The position numbers were made by a program, and so were the translations under genes. This document shows positions 12,180 through 23,764 of a DNA stretch of 64,000 bases, one piece after another (position 1 is the first letter of the stretch; each line of letters starts with the position of its first letter). This stretch comes from Bryopsis sp. KO-2023 (taxonomy: Eukaryota > Chlorophyta > Ulvophyceae > Bryopsidales > Bryopsidaceae), in NCBI GenBank assembly GCA_030272585.1, contig BSYQ01000011.1, positions 1,860,001 through 1,924,000 on the forward strand, read 5' to 3'. The notes under the pieces were generated by a model. The model did not search any database, had not been told where the DNA came from, and saw nothing but the letters and a program-made list of their open reading frames with translations.

Positions 12180-14783
12180 GGGGGGGGGGGGGGGCGGGTG
12201 TCGATCTGCTACCCAGAATAGACATATATTTCATATGAGCGTGGGAATGCGAATAATGTGTGGTTGGGGGGAGATTGTTGTGATCTTGGAAAGGATGAGG
12301 GGTTAGGTCAATGGATGGACATTGATGTTTGCAAGTGGGTGGTTTACTCCCTTTCTTCGATTTTTTTTCTTTTTTCTTTTTTCAGCAGTGGAGGATGTCT
12401 TCTTATCCTGGGGTAGTGACATGTTCGGGGAGTGATTGAGTGTGAGAGTGAGTGAGAAGAGAGTGACAAGACAGTGCGTTTTTTCCCTTCTTTTATTGGC
12501 TTTTTCTGCTTTTGTTGGCGGAATGGAGTTAACTCCTATTTTTTTTCTTCTGTTTTTTTTATCTTTTTTTCGACATGATTTAATCCCTTTTGGTGCAAAT
12601 CTGGACAGCCTGAATTGAATGATCTCCTGTCTCCTGTCCTTAGCTGTGATTGTGTGAGTGCGAAAAAATGAGGAAAACCCAACACAGACACAGGCATTCC
12701 TGCTTTGAAGCATTCTGAAAGCTACGGTGCGCCTGTACATTCAGCACATGACTTCACTTTTCCTTCATAATAGTTTTTGTTCTCTTTTCTACACCTTGGG
12801 TTAAAACATACATGAGACCCGAAGTGACCAATTGTTTTTGAACAGGTGCAGCACAAACATCTAGAAGCTGTCAAGAAAACCATGCCCTCCCCAAACCTCG
12901 CAGTTTATAAGGAAAAAAAATCGTAAATCATAAATCATACAGACCACCAGTTTAAAAATAACATCGGCATGTGGATTTTGAGACAAAAAAAAAGGCGGCA
13001 GCAAATCCAGTATCCTGCTTCCCTTCGTCATAAAATTATACGATCTTTGGTTTCTTTTCCTTTTCCCTTGCTTCATCTCGGTGTCATTTTTTTTTTCTTT
13101 CAAAGATGAAATCAGCGATTCAAACGCAAAGGCAAAATCAGTTGTGTGCTCCTTCATGTTTTTGATGAAAAGCCCCCCTCCCCCCCCCAAAAAAAAGAGA
13201 CTTCACGAAAAAAAGATACCCTGGATCCCTTCCCCCCCCCCCAAAAAAAAAAAGAGACTTCACGAAAAAAAGATACCCTGGATCCCACCCCCCCCCCCCC
13301 CCCCCCGAAAACCCATCACCCCAATGGATTAAGGCCTGAACAATTATGGCAGCCTCTTGACACCCCCTATCAACGCCAGAAACAACGAAACCCCAACTCA
13401 GAGATTTGTGCATGTATTCAATTAACCATTTCCTTCACCAGTTCTTCCCAGAGCACCACATTTCCATCTTAAAAATCGAGACTGCCAACATTGCAGGCCT
13501 CGTTCATGCATTACCAAAAAAGGAAAGAACATAAGTTAAAGATTGGTTGCGCCGCCTTTTGGGAAGTTACGGAGGCGTGTTTGACTGCTTTGTACGAGGG
13601 GCTCTCATGTCCGACTCCTCTGACAGTTGAATTCCCACAACGAGAATCGTAACCGTACAAGATCGACTCCTGCTGCTCCGCAACGAACGAACGAGGAATC
13701 GAAACGCGATGGGTTTAGTCGTGTCACCAATGGACGTGTTTTGCACCTGCCACTCGAAACATGGACACGTTATCCTTGCGAAGCTCCCCCCGGTGCGAGT
13801 CCAGGGGGAAAGGAAGTGCACGGGTTTCCTCACACAGGCTCCAGTAAAGCCAACCCTAGCTGCTTGCCAAAGGTTCGTTGACTGCTGGTGTCTTGTCTAG
13901 ACATCAACACAGCATGAATCCTTGGGTGATAGGCACGGGGGAGATGTTGTTGTGGGGGTGCCTTGAATTCAACTTCCAAGTGTCATGGTTGGGTTGATGT
14001 TGATTAGTCATTCAGCTATTTTTATAAGGAACTGTCGCCTTTCTTAGTGGATTCCCTGCAAGATGTGATGATTATGTTACAGTTGGAGGGTTTTTAGTGT
14101 GACATTCTTGCTTCTTTAAGGTTTGAATATAAACTACAGATAATCCTGGAAAAAACAATCGTAAGAAAATGCTTGAAAGATTTTTCTCCCCCAAGCAAGA
14201 GAGAGGAATAGAATTCAAATTGAGCGTCAAATTGCAACATGCATGTGGTTGATGGATAGTATATGTACATGGAGGGAGGATTCAGATAATTGATGGGAGT
14301 TTGTCTGCAAGCTTTGATTCTATTTTATTTATCGTTTTGGGCACAAAAAAGTCCCCAGAATAATTTCCCAAATCTTAAAAATGGTCATGCAAAAGATGAG
14401 ATTTTTCAGGAAAAATTCTTAATAAAGTTAGCATTTCCGTGAGACTGCTTCCCAAACTCATATAATCAAGATGTTTATTTTTTTTCCAATGTTTAGTAAG
14501 CGTAGAGAAAAAAGGTCAGACGATCCTACTCGTATTTGAGAACGCTAATTGCAGGTCACAAAAAAAAAACGAATGGTTATTTCTTCATTTTTCAACCTTT
14601 TTTTTTCGCTGTGCATGAAGTTAGGTTTGCTCGTCTTGCCCTCACTAACATTTCAGTAACATTTTTTTTAATGTCTATTTTCAATTTATTTTTTACATTT
14701 TTACTTTATTTTTACATTTATTACATTTTTATTTTATTTTATTTTATTTTTGCAGTAGAAGCGCTCGCTCTGGAGTGATAGCG
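12032..14783. other. Intergenic spacer between PEAMT and the TPR gene
   Basis: No gene supported. 12040-12180 contains GA-rich and GT-rich microsatellites followed by a G run. 13182-13310 is a tandem duplication listed separately. 13560-13900 has balanced composition and overlapping open frames on both strands, but none gave a recognisable protein or a convincing splice chain. 13900-14783 is AT rich and probably holds the TPR gene promoter. Confidence 0.45.
13182..13310. repeat. Tandem duplication flanked by poly-C and poly-A
   Basis: The segment GAGACTTCACGAAAAAAAGA continuing through ACCCTGGATCCC occurs at about 13197-13229 and again at 13254-13286, a unit of about 57 bases. Each copy is preceded by a C run and an A run. 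A third, much longer C run (13287-13306) follows the second copy. Confidence 0.85.
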
Positions 14784-17481
14784 ATGGGATTTCGATCCGA
14801 AAAATCTTCGCGGGAACTTTCTGTGGGTGTGGATCCCACCCCAACGACTAATCCCACAGAATCAGCCGGCTCCGGATCATTAGCTTTTTTCATGGGCGCC
14901 GCGTTGGCGGTCCAGGCAAGCCCAAGGGGAAAACAACACATAGGTAGACTGTAATCTTTGATTTCTTTTCGCTTAGAGATATGGTGGGGTTTTCTTTTTA
15001 TCCTTCTGTTTTCTTTTTTTTCTTCGAGGGGGAGGCGGGGGAATTTTGGGGGGAAATCCACTGAAAATTTGAGACGTGCTGGTGCTGCCCTTTTTTCCCC
15101 TCTTTTTGAAGGATTTTGAGTCATTATTCAATATATGTTGTGCATATATATATATGCATATGTTATCCTAAGTTGCTCAAGTTTTTTTTTCTTTTTTTTT
15201 GGGGGGGAAGGGGGAATTGTGAAGAAATATGACCTTACAGCAAATCTTGCCATATGTGCCATGGTGGTGATAGAGACATTGTGCTCCTACGTGCTGATTT
15301 TAAAATCAATCTGTATTTTTGATTGCAGAGTATTGCCCTGGTCGGTGCCATTGTTGGGGGAGTTCTGGCTAGGGGCCGCAGAGTGCAATTGGAAAAAATG
15401 AATGTGAAACTGAGGGAAGTCAATTCGGAGCTTCGAAAAAGAAGAGACCAGGTAATCAATTTGTGTGTAGATTTTCATTCTTTTCAGATTTTTGACCAGA
15501 TGCACCCAGTTTTTTTGTGTTTTTTTTTCAAGTTTGTTTTGGTTGGTTAGATATCAAACTTAACCCAGGCGGATGGAAAATGGGCTGCCCTCCCCCCCTC
15601 CTAAAAAGAAGATAACATAAAAAAATAAAAATAATAAAAGCCATGCTAGACAAACTGATCAAACTGCCATTTCTTCTGTGAGGGGGGAAAGAAAATCACC
15701 TCATGCCGTTCTGTATTTCTTTTTGGAAACATGTTTTTTTTTCAACCCGGCTTAATTTCTCTCCATGTTTTTCTCCTTAATTTTTTTTATTGAAATTACA
15801 ATAAAACTTTGATAAATCTTCAGGATACCCATGTTTGCGAAGCCGATGCCGAAGCCGAGGCCATGAAATCTTACAAGGCCGCTTTGGAAATGGCGATGGA
15901 TGCTCCTGCAGCCGCCCACCCTATTGAGGGCTACGGCCGGGAGGGCTACAGTCTTGCCCAAGCCAGACGAGAGGTAATCATAACAGCGTGGACTATGATT
16001 TCCATATATTTAATAATATCTAACCTGGTGAATGGATCTTTGTGGAGTTAGTTGGTGCCTGGACCGCGTAGTTTCAAAACATAAAGTAAAAAATCTTAAG
16101 AAACTCTTGTTCAAAAAAGAATTAATTAATTAAAAGGAAATATGAACAGATTAACTCCTGTAACTCCACGTTGCAAATGCGTAATATGCTGCCTTTCTTT
16201 TTCTTGATATCTGAAAGTAATCAGATCGCAGTCTTTTTTTGTGGCAGGATTTTTTCGTTTTCTGTTTTTTGATTCGATTGGGGGATTTGTTTTTTGGTTG
16301 CAGTTTTCTCTGTCATTGCAAGATGGGAAGGGTGCCTTGTTGAGAAACAACGGCATGGAGGCGATGGCCTTCACCAAGAGAGCTTTGGAGCTGGCCCAGG
16401 ATATCAAAGACAGACGGGCTCAGCGATCCGTTTTCAAAGTCCAAGCACAAGCATACAAGTAACGACTACTTTTGCTGCTTTCCCCCCCCCCCCACATTCA
16501 AGAATTCATCCTTGCAACTTTCACTAATTTTTTATCCGTGATTTCCTCCCCGCCCCGGTCCCTTTTCGTAGAAATCGTGTAAAAAAACACAATGTACCCT
16601 TACTGTTGTTCCAACTGGGCTCACGGCACCAAAAAAAATTGATCAGGGTCGTTCATCTTCACTGGGGGGGTTGTAATTTTTTTATTTATTTTTTTATTGA
16701 TCCTTTATGGATATGTGATTGAAATGCTGTAGATTGCTGGGTGAAAGCCAAAAAGCGTTGCAATGCTTAAACAAGAGTTTGCAAATTTCCAAAGAACTGG
16801 ACGAGCAATATGGGAACGTAGACGTATATGGGGAGATGGCGGACATCCATGCAGACATGGGGGATTTCGAAACGGCAGCCGAGGTACTGATGCTTTGTGA
16901 TTAGCGGTTGCTATCATTTTTGCTGAGTAAATAAGAAGGCAATGCTACAGCTTGACCACTTTTTTTCAGTTTTTTTTTCAGTTTTTTTTGGTGGAAATGT
17001 TTGATATAGGGAGTGATCAGGGTGACAAATTTTGATGATGTGAAGGTTTTCAAGGGAAAAATGTTTTTGTTTTTTGTTTTGTTTTTTGGTTTTTCTACAA
17101 GGAATTGTGTTTTTTTGTTATTTTAACTATTTTATTTTATTTATTGTTGGTGTACTTTTCTTTCTTTTCAAAGCGTTATTATTTTCTAAAGAAAAAATCA
17201 AGAAATTGAAATGCTTTTCATCGAGGCTCAAACGTATGTAGCCCGTCCACTATGCAAATGAGTGATAGGGGCCTATTTTGTTTATTACCTTATTGTTTAT
17301 TATTTTTTTTCAATTTAAATTTAATGAGAATGGAGAAACTAAGGAAAAGGTTTTATCAAGCTCTGCCCTGATATTTTTTTGTTTTTAAATTGGAACGTTG
17401 TGTTTGCAGTATTACGACAAATGTATAGAGGCCATTCAAACCGATGAGGCCGAGCCGATCTCCCCCTATTGGGATTGCTGA
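14784..17481 (+). CDS. Membrane-anchored TPR protein, plant plastid type
   Basis: Six exons, 14784-14915, 15329-15451, 15824-15973, 16304-16458, 16733-16883 and 17410-17481, join to 260 codons plus stop. A hydrophobic segment at residues ~33-60 (LAFFMGAALAVQ/SIALVGAIVGG) spans the exon 1-2 junction, which supports the join even though the donor is GC (CAG/GCAAGC). A basic coiled stretch follows (QLEKMNVKLREVNSELRKRR), then TPR-like helix pairs: GALLRNNGMEAMAFTKRALE, LLGESQKALQCLNKSLQIS and DIHADMGDFETAAEYYDKCI. This architecture of one membrane span, a short coil and C-terminal TPRs ending in a FYDKYI-like motif matches, from memory, a land-plant chloroplast TPR family (Arabidopsis At2g37400-like). 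Its exact role is unknown. The TPR and membrane calls are firm; the family link is moderate. Confidence 0.77.
17219..17270 (+). repeat. Interspersed repeat family B, copy 1 (TPR gene intron 5)
   Basis: Shares CATCGAGGCT followed by an A-rich stretch, GCCCGTC and ATGCAAATGAGTG with copies at 22206-22252 and, more weakly, 59121-59158. All three copies lie in introns. Confidence 0.6.
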
Positions 17482-19150
17482 GTCAATGAGGGGGGGGGGG
17501 GGAATTAGAAGGGGGGCAGAGAAAGAAAAAAAAAAGTCGACAAGGTTTCGGAGGGAGGAAAAAAAAAGATATTTAAAAAAAGCACAAACCCCCTTTTAAA
17601 AAAAAAAAAACAGCACATGTGCACGCACGCACATTCCTTTTGAATTATTTCTAGGGGAATTTTTCTCTCCAGTTCTCCTCCACGAGGGGGAGGGGGGGGG
17701 GGGGGTGCTTTTTTTTCTATTTTTTCTTTTTGCGTTTTTTTTTTTAAATGGATCTTTGGTAGCACTGTTTTTCTGTTGGGCTATTGGGGCTTGATTTTTT
17801 GTTTTTGGTGGGTTTTCGAAAAGCCATTCATTCAGCGTCCCACCTCATTTCAAAACCTTGATTAAAAGAATGCTCCCAAATATCATTGCCTTGAGGAGAT
17901 TTGAAAAAAATACCAATGTACTTGGGGGTAAAATTTTCTTCATTTGTTTTTTCATCTTTTGATGGGGTGGGCCGGGGGGATTTTCTGACCTTGCCCTTTG
18001 TTATATTTTATATCTTGAAAGGTTGCGTTGGGGGGGGGGGGGGGCTTGTGAGTGTGTCTTTGTTCTGTTCGTTTGGGGGATAATTATGTCTCTGGTTTTC
18101 TTGCTTTTAAAATTGGGCTGTTTGAAAACCCCAAGCTTTGAGCAGTTGAAAACAGAAGCAGCAACTCAAAGCGGAACATGATGCTTTTGAAATGCTACCC
18201 CAAAATGAAGAGAGAAATTCCGTTCGTGTTTGAAACACCTATGTCCCAGCATGGTTCTGAAGCACTTGCGGGTGAGAATACCATCTTAAGGTTGGGATTT
18301 CTCATTCTTTTTTCATTTTAACCACTGGAATTTTAACCCAAGTTTTTTCTCGAGGAATTTCTAAGGGGCACAGAAAAGAAGGCCAAACTGAAGAATTAAA
18401 AATAAGTAAAAAGAAAACCGAGACCCGGATGTGAAAGAGTCCTTAGGGGCAAGAAAAAAGCTGTTGCTGTATTTGTCTCACAGCCGATTCTCTTTCCATT
18501 GCAGGCATTGTGTACATTACATGTCCATTAAATGTAAAGTGCATTGTGGAAAGGATTAATTCAGTTATTTATTTAGTTATTTTCTCCCATTAACTCTAGG
18601 TTGTGGTATTTGAAGGGATTTTGGTTGGAACAGGGGTCGTACTTTTTACTGTAAAATGTGAATTCAACAGCATGGAAAAGCGCCTATGTACACACTTATG
18701 TACGCTCAGAACTCAAAAGTCAGAACTGCATCCAACAATACAACCCTTTCATGTGTGGAATATGTGTATTCACATGTGGTGCTCTTGCCTCTCCTTTCCA
18801 AGAAGCCAGGGAAATAAATGAGTTACGAATAAAAAATGGGCAATTACTCCCTCTTTAGTTTTCATTACTTTAGTATTTCTCATGCCTTTTTCAAAAGTAC
18901 ATAAACAACAATATTGAACAACCCCCGCAATTGAGTCCGGGTTTTTGCGTTGGGTTGACATCATAGTTGCAGTCAAGCCAAAAACAATACACCACTGAGA
19001 TCAGAATTTCGTTCATTGTCATGCCCCTGTGGGAAAGCAGATTCTTCTTCCCATCCAAAACTTGCAAATTACCCCCCCCCCCCAAAAAAAAAAAAAAGGA
19101 AAAAAAAGAAAAGAAAATAATAAATGACATTCGGTAGATCAGTCCTGTCT
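17482..19150. other. Convergent intergenic spacer
   Basis: Lies between the 3' ends of the TPR gene (+) and the coiled-coil gene (-). It has long G, A and T runs around 17490-17740 and 18030-18045. No gene is supported; the long minus-strand frame 18891-19562 runs through simple sequence and overlaps the last real exon out of frame. Confidence 0.5.
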
Positions 19151-22100
19151 CTAGATAAAACTGATAAAGCTGGTGATGGCATGTCGAAATATTCTGGTGT
19201 AACTCAATATCCAAAAGAAACACCCACACATAAAAAACCCCAAAACTACGACGGGTGTGGTGTTTTTGATTGTGATTCTTCGAGGGGGCATCTCTGGGTT
19301 TACTGGCACGAGTCGGTCGACATTGTTGAATTGACGTCCCCGATCGACAGTCTGTCCGAGGTTCTTTTTGTGTATCTGGAAGGCCCCCACAGAAAATTAA
19401 AAAATGAAGAAACAGAACAACACACCAGTACCAGAACACAGGGAAAAAAAAAAGTAAAAAAAAGGCCTTGGAAAAAATTGACATCACCACAAAATTTGAC
19501 AATTTTTTTGATCCAGACAAACAAAAAAAAGATGAAAACAAAAGGAGGCTACGCAAAAACAAGAATTTGAAATAAGAATTATAAAAATGACCTTCGTTCG
19601 AAAGAATTCATACCTTTTGTGTCTGTCGTTTTTATGCACACCCACTTTTGCCCCCATATCATCAACTCGACATTCTAATTTCTGGACCTAAGAAATTAAA
19701 AAAACATAAAGAAAAAACAATTTCAAGACAATAACTTTCTGTCTTTCTATTTTGTTTTGATATCCATTTTTTTAAACTATTTTTACTGTTTTTTCTTTTT
19801 TTTTTTTCTGTGGATCTCCACACACAAAAAGAAAAAAAATCTCGAAGAAATCACACAGGGGTCACGAAGAAATTTTCTAGAAAAAAAATAGAAAGATGGA
19901 GTGAGGGTTCATATCACTTATTTGCATAAGTCGATGAGCAGCCAAAAATAATTTGTAATAATAATAATAATAATAATTTATTTTTATTTTATTTTTTCCT
20001 TTTTTTTTACAGGGAAAAAAACAGCGATTTGATTTTGATGAGGTCTTACTTGACTGGACATCGAACCCATGTCAGTCAGTATAGTTTGAAACACATCCTC
20101 CACTGTGTTGTCTTGCTGTAGTCTTCTTTTCGATAAAATGTCTAGTTCATCTTGCAATGCTGCCAACCATTCCTGAGGGTCAGACTGCTCCAATTTCGAA
20201 ATTCGATTTTCTAATCGATGTGCATTATCATCATTTACCTGCAAAAATTAAATCAGAAAAAAAATTACTCAACACTCAGGAGCAAAAAGGAATCAAATGT
20301 CAGGCTGGGCTGGGTTGATTTGCATTCAGCGTCCCGTGAAAAATTAAAAAGCAAGGTGGCAAAAACGCGGATATCAGTCAGTTGTTAAAAGCACCTTGAG
20401 GTAATTTTTTTGAAATCGTGTGAACAAAACACAGAACCTCAAAAAAAAAAAACTGGATTTCCACATTCACAAATTTCCCATGAAAACACACCATCCAATG
20501 CTCCGAAAAAAACAACATCAATAAAAAAAAAATCCTCAGATTTTCTTTTTCGATTTTTGATTGAGAAAAAAGGGTTGCGGTTTTTTTTTGGGTCTTCCAG
20601 TGGATACAAATTCCCGATTTATTTATAAAAAAAAAATCCTTACTTCGGCGTGCTTTAGCTGTTCTAGTTGCATGGTTTTCAACTCCCCCGATATCGCAGA
20701 AATGTCTTTTGCAAGGGCAACAGACGCCGAGTGAGTCGACTGCCAAACACAATCGGGAAAAATGCCTTAATAAAATTCGATCAAATCTCAAGTATATTTT
20801 CGAATACTATCTGCTATATTTATATTTTTTTCCCAAACATGTGTCATCTTAGTGCCAATCAGCACGATTTTCTAAAAATAAACAATCGTGATCATGGAGA
20901 GTCGAATCCCAACTGTCGAAATTAGTCAAAAAAAAGGAACAATTAATCTGTTTACTTTTCACCCCATGGTATCATCAAAAACAAAATCAGCATCAGAATC
21001 ATCCTGACCTGCTGGACTCTAGCCATGTCTTCTCGTAATTGCTTGGGATCGATTTCTCCCAGGAGTTGGGTGGTATGACTCGTGACGATTTCTTCGACGG
21101 TGCTTACCATCATGTCAGTCAGGATTTGAGGTGTGTTGGCGTCCCTCCAACGCTGGAGCTCCCACAGCTCCTCTTGCATATTGCTCAGTTTTTCGCAGGC
21201 AGACATCGACGTCGTGAATTCCCGAACTTGGGCCTGCAGTCGTTTTTTTAATGAATTTTAAGAATAAAATGAATGAAATAATAGTGAGAGAATTGATGGG
21301 GTGTTCATGTGTCCAGGTCGATTATTTTTTCTTTTTCTTTTGGGTTTATTGGAGGGGTTGTTTTCGAAACGATCTCCTGTATGTAATATGTCGTGCAAAA
21401 AGCCAAAAAAAGTTAAAAACGTTGTGTGAGGTGCATGGGGAAAAACTCATTTCGCTCAGAATTTTCTTTTTCGCTTATTTCACCGCAACAAATTCACATT
21501 TTCTCCAATATAAAAAAAAAGACATTCCGGCCTGAAACAAACCCAGCAAAAAATAAAAAAAAATAAAAAAACCAACCTGCATGTCGTCGCGGAGGTGTAT
21601 GGTTTGTTTGTGCATTTCATCGATTCGACAATTTAGACCATGCATTTCGCTTTTGGCGATCGAGGCGGCCTCAGCCTTCGCAGCTTGAAGCAGCGTATTC
21701 GCTTCGGCCCTCAATCTATCCACTTCGTTCATCCTTGTGCCGACCTCGCCAGCCACCCTGTCCATTGCCCTGGACCAAGCTTCCCGCTCCTCCTATATAA
21801 AAAAAAAAAAAGGAATTTCTTTCAGTGAATAAAAAGAAAAAATCAATAAAAACAAAAATCTCAATAAATCTCAATAAAAAATCTGTTTCGTGGACCGGTG
21901 TTGAGCTGCAACTACATTCACATTGACAATATCATGTGATCGGTTCATTATGACTAATAAGTCAGGGATTGACTCGGTCGAAGAATTCGAGAAAAGTGAG
22001 ATACCTTCACCTCTCTTCTGTTACACTTTTTATTCAGAGGAATAAATCTCAGAATTTATAATTTTAGAAATTAACCGATTGAATGAATGTTTAATTTACA

Positions 22101-23305
22101 TTAGGCAAACTTGCCCAATGAAGGCCGTCCACAACGAGGTGACTTAGCCCTAACAGAATGAAAAATATATTATCAATATATGGTTTATTCTAGATATATC
22201 TTCTACATCGAGGCTAAACCACCATGCACCCGTCTTCTATACAAATGAGTGCAACTATGGGTACAAAAAAAAAATAATAAAAAATATATATATATATCCT
22301 CTCTGACCATAAAAAAACACGATTTCTCGTATCAACGTTCAAATTTATTAGAAATATATAATATATAAAAGAAAACCCTAATCGGAGATAAAAGAAAACC
22401 CTAAACGGAGATTTTCCTCATCTCAGACATTCTATCAGAAAAGTTGCCCACAAACGACCAACCCATCGAACAAACGAGGAGTTTTCTGAGAATACAAGTT
22501 ATAAGTTAGTTATAAGTTAGCTATAAGTTACTTATAAGTTAGCTATAAGTTAGTTATAAGTTAGTTACTTAAATTCTTTTTGCTTCTGCCGGATCACCTG
22601 CCATTGACTGAGCTCGAGCTGGACGGCCTGAGTTTCATCGAATAAGGCATCTGCCAGCGATAGAAAACCCTCTTGTAAAGCAGCGACCTTCAAACAAACA
22701 AAATTTTCATGTTCAGCAACGACCTAAAGGAGGTTATCATCGACATCAAGCTTTAAAAAAAAAAAATCAAAAATTCAGGGGTGATGCATGTGATTCAAAA
22801 AAAAGAAAAGGAAAACGCACATGGCACTTGTTTTCCTTATATATTTCCGTTGTTCGAGATTTAAAACAAAAAATTGTCTGGATGACCTGCCTGTCTCGAC
22901 AGCTGTTTCGCCGTCAGGGTTTCAGTGCTTTTCCCTTTCTTCAATTTCTGGATCGAACAAACACAAAAAAAACAGCATGAACACAATGGGCAGCCACTTT
23001 CCTTTCATTTTCGAAATCTCCAATCCTTATTTTTTGACCTTGTGACTGTAGCATTGGACATCTGCAGCAAATTTCTCAAAAAAAAAACACCCAGAAATCT
23101 TCGTTGACGACTATACTATTGACGATTGACGTCGACGTCGACCAGACACTCTCCTCTGGGAACTTATCCAAAAAAAACAACTGTTCTCCTGAAAACCCGA
23201 AAAATGCCATCAGGCAGATGAGTGGGGTGGATCTCCAGCTCGTCGACAAGCGAATGTTTCTACCTCCACAGTGCTGGCCAGTGTCGACAGGGCCTTCGTC
23301 GGCAT
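19151..23305 (-). CDS. Tail-anchored coiled-coil membrane protein, unknown function
   Basis: Eight minus-strand exons: 23305-23264, 22947-22891, 22687-22598, 21792-21577, 21233-21009, 20739-20644, 20238-20050, 19375-19151. They join to 379 codons plus stop, and every junction is phase 0. The sequence is largely heptad-like coil (AALQEGFLSLADALFDETQA; EVDRLRAEANTLLQAAKAEA; HRLENRISKLEQSDPQEW). It ends with one hydrophobic span, TPVVVLGFFMCGCFFWILSY, then a short basic tail of about 16 residues, the layout of a tail-anchored protein facing the cytosol. The exon 2 donor is GC (CAG/GCAGGT). The start is Met at 23305 because the next exon joins in phase; the frame stays open upstream, so a longer N-terminus is possible. 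The promoter region is shared with RMI1. I do not recognise a family. SUN, KASH, golgin or tether-like roles are guesses only. Confidence 0.68.
22081..22130 (-). repeat. Interspersed repeat family A, copy 1
   Basis: The minus strand reads GGCCTTCATTGGGCAAGTTT then GCCTAATGTAAATTAAACATTCATTC. Nearly the same sequence occurs on the plus strand at 25095-25140 and 56764-56812. This copy lies in an intron of the coiled-coil gene. Confidence 0.75.
22206..22252 (+). repeat. Interspersed repeat family B, copy 2
   Basis: Reads CATCGAGGCTAAACC ... CCGTC ... ATACAAATGAGTG, matching the copy at 17219. It sits about 80 bases from a family A copy in the same intron, so A and B may be parts of one longer element. 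Confidence 0.6.
22496..22571. repeat. Minisatellite, ~10-base unit TTATAAGTTAG
   Basis: About seven imperfect tandem copies of a unit close to TTATAAGTTAG/CTATAAGTTA, ending 27 bases before the 3' edge of the minus-strand exon 22687-22598. It is therefore in the intron just after that exon's donor. Confidence 0.85.
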
Positions 23306-23764
23306 CCCTGCTCCGCCACGTTCAATTCGTTCGTTTTCTGGAAGATTTTGATCGAAAAGAAACCCACCCAAGTCTCACCTCCAAGGAAACAACCGAAATG
23401 TCGGTCGGAGCAATGGGCTCTCTTTTTGTCCTGCACGCCAAAAATATGACCTCCAATAAATTCTGTGTGGACGCAGAATTTCAGCCACCAGTTTCCCAAC
23501 GCACGCACGTTCATCCCTGTACGACATATGGAACCCCAGACAAAAATCCCACTGAGAGTTTTTCGCGATTTAATCATCGTGAGCGTGTAGAGATCCACCT
23601 TTGCCGCCCCTCAAAAATGGCGTGGGCTTCTGACCGACCCTCCGTGCCAACAAAACGATACAGATCTACACCAAGCATCAGGTAAACTGCACTTCAGCGG
23701 CCACCTGTGAAAAAGAAATAAAAATGGCATCTCAGAAGCGCTGTGTGGATCGATTGCGCAGAGC
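23306..23764. promoter_or_regulatory. Putative bidirectional promoter between the coiled-coil gene and RMI1
   Basis: The two start codons are 459 bases apart and point away from each other, so this stretch must hold both promoters and leaders unless there are unseen upstream exons. No TATA box or defined motif was identified. It is open in several frames on both strands, which reflects composition only. Confidence 0.4.

Noticed and set aside
13567..13900. Overlapping open frames on both strands
   Set aside because: Balanced composition keeps frames open, but no start, splice chain or family could be supported.
18891..19562. 223-codon minus-strand ORF
   Set aside because: Poly-Phe/Ser composition from T runs; the real exon of the coiled-coil gene (19375-19151) uses another frame with proper splice sites.
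23104..23685. 193-codon plus-strand ORF
   Set aside because: Antisense to the first exon of the coiled-coil gene, with no family signal.
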